Positions 8,090 to 15,660 of a stretch of 26,964 nt of DNA are shown piece after piece. The translations under genes were made by a program, and so were the position numbers. Below the pieces are notes generated by a model. The model was given only the letters and a program-made list of their open reading frames with translations, ran no database searches and was not told the DNA's origin. Source of the DNA: a bacterium (GTDB lineage: Bacteria; Patescibacteriota; Patescibacteriia; Patescibacteriales; GWE2-39-37). Position 1 is the stretch's first letter. Each line of letters begins with the position of its first letter. The DNA lies in assembly GCA_021786695.1 (NCBI GenBank), contig JAJYMT010000066.1:1-26964 (forward strand), in the 5' to 3' direction.

Positions 8090-8425
8090 ATGATCTTTCA
8101 ACCGATCATGTTCGCGGTGCCCGGTCTGGATCAGGACTTGAATCATTACCTCGTCATTCATTACCACGGCCATGCCTCAACCCGCATGTATTCGAAACGC
8201 GCCTGCCGTAAATACGTCGAGTTGATCAGGGAATCGCCGGAGCTCTCCGAGGGAATCTGCAAGGAAGAGCTGATCGCTCTCGAAGACGCTATCCGCAACT
8301 CGGGATTGCGCGAAAGCATCTGCGTCAAAGACCTGCTGGAAGCGCGGCGAGGGGCCTTGACTACTCTTGACGAGGTGTTCAACTCGATACTTGCGGAATC
8401 CGATGAAGCGCCGACGCTTCACTGA
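8090..8425 (+). CDS. Hypothetical small soluble protein, 111 aa
   Basis: The product is not recognised. It has no signal peptide or membrane segment. The N-terminus has short hydrophobic strands and a His-rich patch, NHYLVIHYHGHAS (residues 18-30); the rest is predicted mostly helical and acidic (for example KYVELIRESPELSEG and KEELIALEDAIRNS). The gene has its own promoter, a perfect Shine-Dalgarno site and its own strong terminator, so it is monocistronic, and it sits between a plus-strand membrane-protein gene and a convergent minus-strand glycan operon. Its architecture and leader motif match the small gene at 2554, though the proteins do not look alike. No function is proposed; the four histidines at 19, 24, 26 and 28 could bind a metal, but this is speculation. 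Confidence 0.85.
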   Translation: MIFQPIMFAVPGLDQDLNHYLVIHYHGHASTRMYSKRACRKYVELIRESPELSEGICKEELIALEDAIRNSGLRESICVKDLLEARRGALTTLDEVFNSILAESDEAPTLH

Positions 8426-8433
8426 AAGACGTC

Positions 8434-8462
8434 AAAACCCCGACCGCAAGGCCGGGGTTTTT
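8434..8462 (+). terminator. Bidirectional intrinsic terminator
   Basis: AAAACCCCG (8434-8442) pairs with CGGGGTTTT (8453-8461); two more pairs flank an A-C mismatch and a GCAA tetraloop. T-runs follow on both strands, so it can end both the small plus-strand gene (stop 8425) and the convergent glycan operon (stop 8476). Confidence 0.9.
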
Positions 8463-8475
8463 CAATTTCCGCGTT

Positions 8476-9633
8476 TTATAAAATTTTTTTCAAATATTCT
8501 TCGGCCGTCAAAAGCGGCAGTTTGCGGCGGAGGTCGGCCGCCGCCTCGAGCGCTCGCGGATAATTATCGATCACCCAGGCAAGCCGCTCTTTGAGTTCCC
8601 GGGCGTTTCCGGGCATGAACAGCAGTTCGGCTCGCCCGCCGAGCAGCTCCGGTATGCCGCCGATGCGGCTGGCCACGACCGGCAGCTGTGCGGCGACCGC
8701 CTCGAGAATCACGGTCGGAGAATTTTCGTAGCAGACGGACGGCACGATCAGGCAGTCCGCCTCGCGCATCAGCGTAAAAATTTCATCCCGGCTTTTTTTT
8801 CCGGCCAGTTCGAGCCGCGGATCATTTTTCGCGAGCGCCTCAAGCGCCGGACGTAAACTTCCCCCGCCCGCGATCAGCAGGCGGGTGTCGGGAGGGGCGG
8901 CGGCCGGAAATTCTTCGGCCAGCCAGAGGATGTTTTTATGTTTTTCGAGCTGGCCGACGAACAGAAATTTAAACGGCGTCCGCGGCCGCCGCGCGCCGTC
9001 CGTTCCGGCCGCCGTTTCCGGCGCCGGGTTAAGGAGCGTCCTGGTCCGGCTGTCTTTGAAAAACCCGCGCGCCAGGTGCTCTTTGAGCAGCCAGCCGGAA
9101 GGCGAGATTACCAGGTCGGGCGAGCCGATCAAACTCCTGGACATCGCCTGATAAGCCCTTGACCAGACGGAAGCCAGGGTCTTTTCTTTGCCCCAGAAAA
9201 TCTGGCCGGAGGGATGAAGCAGTTGGAGGTCGTGCAGGGTGTGATAGTGTTTGATGCCTTGTTTTTTGATCCTCCGCGGCGCCAGCAGGCCGAGGCCGAG
9301 CAGATTATGCGTCCAGACCAGATCGACTCTTTCCGCCGCGATGATTTTTTTGATCTTGCCCGCGGTTACGAAATCAAAGGGAGCGAACAGGTGCCAGCAC
9401 AGCCGTAAAAACTTCGGCCAGCGGCCGAGACGGAAAATCGCCGAGTTAAAACCGGCCAGGCGATAAATCGTCCGGCCGCCGCGCGCCTCGCGGCCGTTTC
9501 GCTCCGGTCCGGCCGTTATTATCACCGCCCGGTGTCCGGCCGATTCGAGGGCGTCCGCGAGCGAAGCCACCACCTGTTCCGCGCCGCCGCGGCCGAAGGG
9601 CTCATAGAAATTGTTGATCAGACAGACCTTCAC
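8476..9633 (-). CDS. GT4-family glycosyltransferase
   Basis: A 385-residue GT-B glycosyltransferase. The N-terminal domain opens MKVCLINNFYEPFGRGGAEQ, with the Gly-rich donor-side loop typical of GT4 enzymes (residues 14-19), and contains HTLHD (131-135). The C-terminal domain has FLFVGQLEKHKNI and the EX7E motif, Glu303 and Glu311 in ENSPTVILE. The start is GTG; the 4-base overlap GTGA with the stop of the upstream GT4 signals translational coupling. It is the last gene of the operon that starts with the epimerase at 13375 and is followed by the bidirectional terminator. Substrate unknown. Confidence 0.93.
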   Translation of the reverse strand: MKVCLINNFYEPFGRGGAEQVVASLADALESAGHRAVIITAGPERNGREARGGRTIYRLAGFNSAIFRLGRWPKFLRLCWHLFAPFDFVTAGKIKKIIAAERVDLVWTHNLLGLGLLAPRRIKKQGIKHYHTLHDLQLLHPSGQIFWGKEKTLASVWSRAYQAMSRSLIGSPDLVISPSGWLLKEHLARGFFKDSRTRTLLNPAPETAAGTDGARRPRTPFKFLFVGQLEKHKNILWLAEEFPAAAPPDTRLLIAGGGSLRPALEALAKNDPRLELAGKKSRDEIFTLMREADCLIVPSVCYENSPTVILEAVAAQLPVVASRIGGIPELLGGRAELLFMPGNARELKERLAWVIDNYPRALEAAADLRRKLPLLTAEEYLKKIL

Positions 9634-10862
9634 GCGCTTTTTTTAGGGGTATAGACGGCCCGGTAATAAAGACGCGTCAATTCCGCGCCGATGATATTCC
9701 AATCGTATTTTTTCCTTACCAGTTCGATGCCGGCCTGGCTCATCCTCCGCGCCGACCGTTCATCGAGGAGAATCTGCTTGATTTTGGCGGCCAAATCCTT
9801 GGCGTCGCCGGGGATCACGGACAAGCCCTCACGGCCGTTATGGAAGACGTTCCTGACCCCGGGCAGGTTGCTCGCTACCACCGGCGTACCGCAGGCCATC
9901 GACTCCAAGAGCACCAGGCCGAAGGCCTCGCCCTGATTGATCGAGGGCAGGACGAAAACAGCGGCGCGGCCATAAGCCCCGGCCAACTCCGCCGGCGGCA
10001 GACCGCCGACGAACCTTACCGAATCGGCCACTCCCAATTCACGGCTGACCGTCTGATAATGCTCCTGCATTTCCCCGCTGCCGACTACCGTGAGCGAAAT
10101 CTTCAGCCCCTGTTTAAGGCAATTGGGGTCGGAAAGCAACGATTTCAGCGCCAAGAGCAGCACGCCGAGACCCTTGAAGTCATGCGCTTTATCGAGCGTA
10201 GCGACAAACAAAATATTTTTTTCAAACTCCGGCGACGGCCTTTTTTCAACCGCCTTGAAAATATCCGGATCAACGCCGAACGGCATGGTGATGAATTTAT
10301 CCTGATAGCGTTCAAAATAACCGGTCAAGGCGGAGTTTTTGGCATAATCAAGCGAGGCGCAGGTGATGAAATCGGAGAGGCGGAGCAGGAGCGGCAGCAC
10401 TAGAATCCGGTTCAATTTAAAAATCAGCCCCTTCAGTCCGGAGCCGATCGAATCCATGTGATAATGCAGGACCAGCCGGGTCTTGCGGTCCAGGAACAAC
10501 TTGCGCAGGACGATCGGCAGCATGGCGCCGTAAAAGGGGTAGTGCAGATGGATGAGATCAAAACCCTTGAGGCGCCACAAAAGCTGCGGAATGAAGGCGG
10601 CGTTGCCGTATTGTAAGGCCGGCTTGAGCCGGACAACCTTGAACGAATCGCCGTCTGCGAATTTCCGCCTTTCCCCCTCGCTCCGGCGATAAGCGGGGGT
10701 AAAGACCGTGGTATCGATGCCGGCGGCGGCCGTCAGCCGCGAAAAATGATAGGCGCTATTGCCCATGCCGCCGCGATAGGGCGGAAAGGTGCAGACGACC
10801 TGCGCCACCCTTAGAACGTTTTTCGCCTTGGAGAAGCTCGGCGGATTATTTTTGGATTCCAT
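9630..10862 (-). CDS. GT4-family glycosyltransferase
   Basis: A GT-B glycosyltransferase with the N-terminal motif VAQVVCTFPPYRGGMGNSAY (substrate-side Gly-rich loop), an internal LHLHYPF-like core, and a C-terminal donor domain with NILFVATLDKAHDFKG and the EX7E motif EAFGLVLLE followed by SMACGTPVVASN. I chose the ATG at 10862, which gives 410 residues and begins 33 bases after the upstream stop. An in-frame ATG at 10928 would add 22 residues (LEPGEVRPPL...) that do not resemble the family and would overlap the upstream gene by 34 bases. No Shine-Dalgarno site supports either choice. The gene overlaps the next GT4 by 4 bases. Confidence 0.92.
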   Translation of the reverse strand: MESKNNPPSFSKAKNVLRVAQVVCTFPPYRGGMGNSAYHFSRLTAAAGIDTTVFTPAYRRSEGERRKFADGDSFKVVRLKPALQYGNAAFIPQLLWRLKGFDLIHLHYPFYGAMLPIVLRKLFLDRKTRLVLHYHMDSIGSGLKGLIFKLNRILVLPLLLRLSDFITCASLDYAKNSALTGYFERYQDKFITMPFGVDPDIFKAVEKRPSPEFEKNILFVATLDKAHDFKGLGVLLLALKSLLSDPNCLKQGLKISLTVVGSGEMQEHYQTVSRELGVADSVRFVGGLPPAELAGAYGRAAVFVLPSINQGEAFGLVLLESMACGTPVVASNLPGVRNVFHNGREGLSVIPGDAKDLAAKIKQILLDERSARRMSQAGIELVRKKYDWNIIGAELTRLYYRAVYTPKKSA

Positions 10863-10894
10863 GAACGGATTTTTACGTAGATTAAGCGGCGGCC

Positions 10895-11305
10895 TTACTT
10901 CGCCCGGCTCCAGAGATAGCGGTGCCAAAAAAACAAACCGGCCATTATCGCGGCGGCGCTGATTATTTCCGCGGCCGTCACCGTGCCGGCGGCGACAAGC
11001 GGTATCAGCAGGACCAGCGCCGGCAGAGCCAGGAAAATCAGGTCGGCCTTGATCTTATCCAGATAATCCAGATACAGAACCAGGTCGGTCGACCCCTCTT
11101 CTTTTTTGTTTTCGAATTCCTTGCGCGTCAGCTTGAACTTGATCAGAAAAACCAGGCCGAAAAGCGCGAGCGGAATCAGCGCCCGCATCAATTCGGCGAA
11201 CTGCTCGAAACGCACCGGATCGATGAAATAAAGCAGGCACAGAAAGCCGAGCAGGATGATGAAGACGTAATTCAGGAAATCCAACAAAAAATTTTTTGCC
11301 GACAT
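10895..11305 (-). CDS. Small four-helix membrane protein of unknown function
   Basis: A 136-residue protein with four hydrophobic segments (about residues 7-25, 40-57, 87-105 and 110-126) separated by a charged loop with the stretch RKEFENKKEEGS. I recognise no family. Its ATG follows directly after the TAG stop of the DUF2304 gene with no bases between, so the two are almost certainly translated together. In this position behind a polyprenyl-phosphate GT2 and a DUF2304 protein, it is a candidate accessory subunit for lipid-linked sugar formation or transport; this is inference from context only. Confidence 0.75.
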   Translation of the reverse strand: MSAKNFLLDFLNYVFIILLGFLCLLYFIDPVRFEQFAELMRALIPLALFGLVFLIKFKLTRKEFENKKEEGSTDLVLYLDYLDKIKADLIFLALPALVLLIPLVAAGTVTAAEIISAAAIMAGLFFWHRYLWSRAK

Positions 11306-11635
11306 CTATTTTGAATTATCTTTCATGCTTAGGGCGCGGGCGATCTTGGTCAGATCCTGATCCATCTTTGACAGGCGCAGCCGCAGACGGAACAGCAGAT
11401 AGAACAAGACCGCGATCGACAGATACAAAAGGACCTGGATGCCGGAAGCGGAAAACCCCAGGCCGGCCACCAGCCGGTCGATCGCCTTCAATGAAACGAT
11501 CGCCAGCGCCGAGAAAAGCCAAAAAAACAGCCAGAACACGAACTCTCCGGCCGCAATTTGCCCCTTTTGCTTCTGCCAGAATAACCTGGCCAAAAAATAG
11601 GCGACTACGATTAATGCTATGATTTGTTGCAACAT
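11306..11635 (-). CDS. DUF2304 membrane protein
   Basis: A 109-residue protein with three hydrophobic helices (about 2-18, 29-46 and 65-83) and a charged cytoplasmic tail with a heptad-like pattern (RLRLRLSKMDQDLTKIARAL). Order, length and the pattern of a short first helix, WLFFWLFS and the C-terminal coiled segment match DUF2304. Members of this family usually sit beside DPM1-like GT2 genes in archaea and CPR bacteria, as here, where the GT2 ends 19 bases upstream. A stabilising or membrane-anchoring role for that GT2, analogous to small DPM subunits, is plausible but unproven. Confidence 0.8.
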   Translation of the reverse strand: MLQQIIALIVVAYFLARLFWQKQKGQIAAGEFVFWLFFWLFSALAIVSLKAIDRLVAGLGFSASGIQVLLYLSIAVLFYLLFRLRLRLSKMDQDLTKIARALSMKDNSK

Positions 11636-11654
11636 ATATTAAGTAACCGGTCTA

Positions 11655-12323
11655 TTAATTGATCAGCCGGGCGATGAACAGGTCCCGGATGATTTTAATG
11701 CCGCCGCCGAGCCGCTGTCCGAAGCGGTGATAAACCACCGTGATCGGCACCTCTTCGAAAGGCAGGCCTGAACGCGCCAGCAGAGAAAGTATCTCGGAAC
11801 AATGCGCCATGCCGTCTTGCCGCCAGTCCAGTTTTTCGGTCGCCGCGGCCGAGAGCGCGCGGAAACCGCTTTGCGGATCGGTCAGTTTTACTCCCAAAAA
11901 AAACCGGTTGAACAATCTCGCCAAAGGGATGATTACCCGCGACTTGAACCGCGGAATGCCGCCGGAGTTTGACCGGTCGAGAAAACGGGAACCCAGGACG
12001 ACCTGGACGCGGCCGGCAAGGATCGGTTCGATCATTTTTTTTATTTCTTCCGCCCTGAACTGCCCGTCGGCGTCGAAATGCACGATAACTCCGGCGCCCT
12101 GCTTGAGGGCGTAGATGGTACCGGTTTTCAGCGCCGCGCCTTGCCCGCGGTTGATCGGATGGATCAGGCACTTTACTCCGGCGGCGGCCGCGATCTCGGC
12201 GGTTCGGTCGGATGAACCGTCATCGACCACCACCACGGAGTCAACCCTGGGCGCGACCCCGGCAAGCACCGGCCCCAGGCGCTCGGCCTCGTTGTAAGCG
12301 GGAATGACGCAGATAACTTTCAT
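11655..12323 (-). CDS. DPM1-like GT2 polyprenyl-phosphate glycosyltransferase
   Basis: A 222-residue GT-A enzyme of family GT2. It has the nucleotide-binding start MKVICVIPAYNEAERL, the loop VVDDGSSDRTAEIA (Asp34-Asp35), the metal-binding DXD (Asp84-Ala-Asp86 in FDADGQF), and the acceptor-site motif DPQSGFRA (149-156). These match the polyprenyl-phosphate mannosyl/glucosyl-transferase subgroup (DPM1/DPMS-like). The expected reaction is transfer of a hexose from GDP- or UDP-sugar to polyprenyl phosphate at the inner membrane face, providing the donor for GT-C enzymes such as those at 4268-6079. It lacks C-terminal membrane helices, consistent with reliance on the adjacent DUF2304 protein. It lies 11 bases after the epimerase. 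Confidence 0.9.
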   Translation of the reverse strand: MKVICVIPAYNEAERLGPVLAGVAPRVDSVVVVDDGSSDRTAEIAAAAGVKCLIHPINRGQGAALKTGTIYALKQGAGVIVHFDADGQFRAEEIKKMIEPILAGRVQVVLGSRFLDRSNSGGIPRFKSRVIIPLARLFNRFFLGVKLTDPQSGFRALSAAATEKLDWRQDGMAHCSEILSLLARSGLPFEEVPITVVYHRFGQRLGGGIKIIRDLFIARLIN

Positions 12324-12334
12324 CGCTTCGTATG

Positions 12335-13375
12335 CTATAACTGATTACTTTTAAAATCGATCAGCCCTTTGCTGGCGCGCAGATCGTAGATGGTCTTCTC
12401 CAGGCCCTTTTCAAGCGTCACGATCGGCATCCAGTCGAGCGCTTCGCGCGCCAGCGAGATGTCTGGCAGGCCGAGCATGCTGTAAAAAAAGACCTCCTGT
12501 CCGTAAACGACCTTTGATTTGGAGCCGGTTGTCTTGATAATCTTCTGCGCCAGGTCTCCGAGCCGCAGGTCCTGGTCCGAGCCGACGTTGACCGGCCCGG
12601 GGAGATCGCGGGAGATCATCTTGAGCGCGGCGTCGATCACGTCGCTCACATAGCAGAAGGAGGAAGAAAAATTTTCTCCTCCGGGGATAGTCAGTTCCCG
12701 GCCGTCCAGCGCGGCCGTAATCAGGTCGGGAATCAGCTGGTTGTCCCCCAGCTTCATCCGCGGGCCGTAGGTGCGGAACAGCCGGACGATCCTGGTGTCG
12801 GCCTTGAGCGCTTGGCGGTAATTCATCACCATCGTCTCGGCGAACCTTTTGCCCTCGTCATAAGAGCTCCGTTCGGACAGAATATCCACCTGGCCCGGAT
12901 CGTCTTCCCTGATTCTCGCCTCGCTCCGGCGCGGACCGTACACCACCGCCGAAGAAAAATGCAGCATCTTCGCCTTGTATCTGATCGCCAGCTCCAAAGC
13001 ATTCCTCACTCCCAGCGAATTTGCAAGCATCGTCGGCACGACATTGTCTTTGAAATATTTGGGCGAGGTCGGGCAGGCCAGGTTAAATATCTCCTGGATC
13101 CCGAGATAACTGATTTTGAAGGGCGCGAGTTCCGGAAATTTTTCCAGGTCGATCGGCTCGGTGATGTCGTGGCGGATGAATTTGAAATTTTCAGCCGCCA
13201 GCAGCTGATCGATGTTTTTTTCCTCGCCGGTCGAGTAGTTGTCGAGGCAGACGACGTTGCGGGTCTTGACCAGTTCATCGCACAGATGCGAGCCGATGAA
13301 ACCGGCGCCGCCGATCACCAGCGCGTTCTTTTTCCCGAGCAATTCTCGGTTGTCCTTGTTTTGATCGTTGATCAT
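12335..13375 (-). CDS. UDP-glucuronate decarboxylase-like NAD-dependent epimerase/dehydratase
   Basis: A 346-residue extended short-chain dehydrogenase/reductase. It has the NAD-binding GGAGFIGSH (residues 22-30), LDNYSTG (45-51), the FNLACPTSP motif (98-105) typical of UDP-glucuronate decarboxylases (UXS), Ser141-Ser142 upstream of the catalytic Tyr172 in YDEGK (Lys176), and RLFRTYGPRM. UXS enzymes make UDP-xylose from UDP-glucuronate; dTDP-glucose dehydratase-like or other UDP-sugar activities cannot be excluded, because the loop between SSAVVYG and YDEGK differs from classical UXS. It is the first gene of the six-gene glycan operon and would supply its nucleotide sugar. A -10 box ends 13 bases from the ATG, so the mRNA would be nearly leaderless. 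Confidence 0.88.
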   Translation of the reverse strand: MINDQNKDNRELLGKKNALVIGGAGFIGSHLCDELVKTRNVVCLDNYSTGEEKNIDQLLAAENFKFIRHDITEPIDLEKFPELAPFKISYLGIQEIFNLACPTSPKYFKDNVVPTMLANSLGVRNALELAIRYKAKMLHFSSAVVYGPRRSEARIREDDPGQVDILSERSSYDEGKRFAETMVMNYRQALKADTRIVRLFRTYGPRMKLGDNQLIPDLITAALDGRELTIPGGENFSSSFCYVSDVIDAALKMISRDLPGPVNVGSDQDLRLGDLAQKIIKTTGSKSKVVYGQEVFFYSMLGLPDISLAREALDWMPIVTLEKGLEKTIYDLRASKGLIDFKSNQL

Positions 13376-13388
13376 AGTATGCTCTTAT

Positions 13389-13418
13389 ATTATACAATAA
13401 TCCAGGCCTACTGGGCAA
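13389..13418 (-). promoter_or_regulatory. Promoter of the epimerase operon
   Basis: TTGCCC (13413-13418), 18-base spacer and perfect TATAAT (13389-13394) on the minus strand. The -35 box lies within the last codons of the upstream protease gene, whose TAG is 13408-13410. The predicted start near 13382 leaves only about 6 bases before the ATG. Confidence 0.55.
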
Positions 13419-15660
13419 TCAGGGTGGCGAGATTCACCCCGCCGCGGAATTGCTCCTCGAAACCGTAAAAAGAACTCATAAGTTTACCGCCGGCATCGAA
13501 TATCTTGACGTGCGGCGAACCGCCCGGACCGGCGCCGGCGATGATTTCGACCAGGCCGTCGCGGTTCAGATCGCCCGCCGCCACTTTGACCCCGCCGGTG
13601 AACTTGCGGTCGAAAGCCAGGAACTGCGTACGCAGCGCTCCTCGGTAATCGAAGACCCTGACCTGCGGCGGCGCTCCCGTCCCGAGTCCGACGATGATCT
13701 CGGCCGCCTGGCCGGTGATCTTATTGTCGAGGTCGACCGCCGCCAGCTCCAGGCCGCCGCGGAATCCTTTGTCATAGGCGAAAAACTGATTCAACAGCCG
13801 CCCGCGCGAATCATAGATCCTGACCTGCGGGCCGCCGCCCGAGGCCGGCGCGACGATGATTTCCGCCAGGCCGTCGCCGTTCACGTCGCCCGCGGCCACA
13901 TTCACGCCGCCGCGGAAATTCTTGCCGTAAGCCATGAACTGTCCCAGGACTTTTCCCGCGTAATTGAAAACTCTGATGTGCGGGCCGCCGCCCGAGGCCG
14001 GCGCGACGATGATTTCCGCCAGGCCGTCGCCGTTCACGTCGCCCGCGGCCACATTCACGCCGCCGCGGAAATTCTTGTCATAAGCCAAAAACTGCCTGAG
14101 AGTGGTCGAGGACTGGGAATAAATCCTTACGGCCGGATCGGCCGCCGCGCCCTGCCCTACTAAAATTTCCGCCAGGCCGTCGCCGTTCACGTCGCCCGCG
14201 GCCGGCCGCAACCAGGCGGCCCGTTTGTCGGCCGCCGCGAACCTCAACTCTTCCTTGCCGCTGAAATTGGCGATTTTTAAAATATCCGCCTTCCCCCCGG
14301 CGGCGGTCATCAGCAATTTTACTTTGCGGGAATTAAAATCATCGGCGGCCTTTTCGAGCGAGGCCTCCAGATTAAGCCGTCCCCGCCCCAGCTGACCGAG
14401 ATAATTCGGATTCAGACGGCTGATATTTTCAGTGTTATCGAGCAGCAGCCGGATGATTTTCTGCCGGTTCGCCTCCGGATCGGCCGCGAGCAGCAGCGCC
14501 AGCGCGCCGCTCACCTGCGGCACGGCGACCGAGGTGCCGGACCAATAACCGTCGTAATATTTGTCCATGCTCTTTCCCTGGTACCGCCGGCCGGGCGCGT
14601 AAAAGCTGGTGGAAAAGATACCGACGCCCGGAGCGGCCAGGTCGATGCAATTGAAACCGTAAGCGGAAAAGCTGGTTTTTTGATCGAGCGCGTCGGTGGC
14701 GGCGACGCCGATCACCCAGTTCTCGCCCCTGGAACCGTCGTTACAGACCGGATACATCGGTTTTTTATCCAAAAAAACGCCGGAACCGCCCGCAAGCTCA
14801 TTGCCGGCCGCCGCGACCACGATGACGCCGGCTTCATAGGCGCGCTTGATCGCTTCATTCATTCCCTGGCTGTAATTGAAGCCGTTGAAGCTCAGATTGA
14901 TGATGTCGGCGCCGTTCGCCACCGCGTAATCGATCGCCTTAATCACGTCATTAGCCCTGCCCTGTCCCTGGCCGTCCAAGACCCTGAGCGGCATCAGCTG
15001 CGCCCGCCAGGTGATGCCGGCGGTGCCGGCGGCGTTGTTGCCGGCGGCGGCGATGATGCCGGCGACCAAGGTGCCGTGGGTTGCGCCGTCCAGAGTCCAG
15101 TCGTTTTCAAATTTGGGGTTCGGGTCGTTGTTTTTGGCGACAAAATCCCAGCCGCGGTAGTCGTCGATAAAACCGTTCCCGTCGTCGTCTACGCCGTTAC
15201 CGGGAATTTCCCGCCGGTTGGTCCAGATATTTTCGGACAGGTCCGGATGGTCGATCTGGACGCCGGAATCGATCACCGCGATCACGATGCGCGGACTGCC
15301 GTTCTGATAATTCCAGCCGGCGGCGGCATTGATTTTTTTCAGATACCACTGGCTGTTATAATACGAGTCGGAGGGAATGATCGAGGCGCGGTATGAAAAA
15401 TCCGGTTCGGCGAACTCGATGTCGGCCCTCGAGTTGAGCCACGACAGATACTCGCCCCGGTCGAGCGTCTCCGGCGTCCTGCGCGCCGTCAATTCGTTCT
15501 TGGCGCGAAATTTGATCAGAACTTCGTCATCGAAAACCCGCTCCCTGCCGGAAACATCGCCCTCGCCTCCCCGGAACGCAAGCAGCATAAGCAAAAGAAC
15601 CGGCAAGCCGGCGGCGGCAATCGCTCTCGGGACGATCGGTTGTTTATCCGTTCTTTTCAT
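13408..15660 (-). CDS. Secreted S8 (subtilisin-like) serine protease with FG-GAP-like repeats
   Basis: A 750-residue protein. A basic N-terminus and hydrophobic segment (about 14-29) form a signal or anchor. Residues about 43-93 resemble an inhibitor I9-type propeptide, ending IEFAEPDFSY. The catalytic domain holds Asp131 (VIDSGVQ), His195 (THGTLVAG), oxyanion Asn287 (AAAGNE) and Ser377 (SGTSVAVPQVSG), so the triad is complete. Two acidic loops, VDDDGNGFIDDY, are likely calcium sites. The C-terminal part contains five repeats of about 51 residues built on GDVNGDGLAEII (starting near 489, 540, 591, 642 and 696), the FG-GAP/VCBS propeller-like type, with a degenerate fourth copy. It overlaps the upstream GT4 by 17 bases. 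Probable role: processing or turnover of surface proteins outside the membrane. Confidence 0.93.
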   Translation of the reverse strand: MKRTDKQPIVPRAIAAAGLPVLLLMLLAFRGGEGDVSGRERVFDDEVLIKFRAKNELTARRTPETLDRGEYLSWLNSRADIEFAEPDFSYRASIIPSDSYYNSQWYLKKINAAAGWNYQNGSPRIVIAVIDSGVQIDHPDLSENIWTNRREIPGNGVDDDGNGFIDDYRGWDFVAKNNDPNPKFENDWTLDGATHGTLVAGIIAAAGNNAAGTAGITWRAQLMPLRVLDGQGQGRANDVIKAIDYAVANGADIINLSFNGFNYSQGMNEAIKRAYEAGVIVVAAAGNELAGGSGVFLDKKPMYPVCNDGSRGENWVIGVAATDALDQKTSFSAYGFNCIDLAAPGVGIFSTSFYAPGRRYQGKSMDKYYDGYWSGTSVAVPQVSGALALLLAADPEANRQKIIRLLLDNTENISRLNPNYLGQLGRGRLNLEASLEKAADDFNSRKVKLLMTAAGGKADILKIANFSGKEELRFAAADKRAAWLRPAAGDVNGDGLAEILVGQGAAADPAVRIYSQSSTTLRQFLAYDKNFRGGVNVAAGDVNGDGLAEIIVAPASGGGPHIRVFNYAGKVLGQFMAYGKNFRGGVNVAAGDVNGDGLAEIIVAPASGGGPQVRIYDSRGRLLNQFFAYDKGFRGGLELAAVDLDNKITGQAAEIIVGLGTGAPPQVRVFDYRGALRTQFLAFDRKFTGGVKVAAGDLNRDGLVEIIAGAGPGGSPHVKIFDAGGKLMSSFYGFEEQFRGGVNLATLIAQ
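13826..14077. repeat. 99-base perfect direct repeat within the protease gene
   Basis: The 99 bases at 13826-13924 recur identically at 13979-14077, a period of 153 bases (51 codons). A shorter stretch of the same unit (39 bases, 14165-14203) recurs one further period upstream in the gene. These encode neighbouring FG-GAP-like repeats. Identity extending through synonymous positions points to recent duplication or gene conversion. Confidence 0.9.

Noticed and set aside
10863..10928. Upstream ATG at 10928 for the GT4 gene
   Set aside because: It would add 22 residues unlike the family and overlap the upstream gene; the ATG at 10862 fits better, though no ribosome site decides it.
13826..14203. 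Regular repeats considered as a CRISPR array or mobile element
   Set aside because: The repeats are coding, in frame, with a 51-codon period and encode FG-GAP-like units; there are no spacers of CRISPR type.
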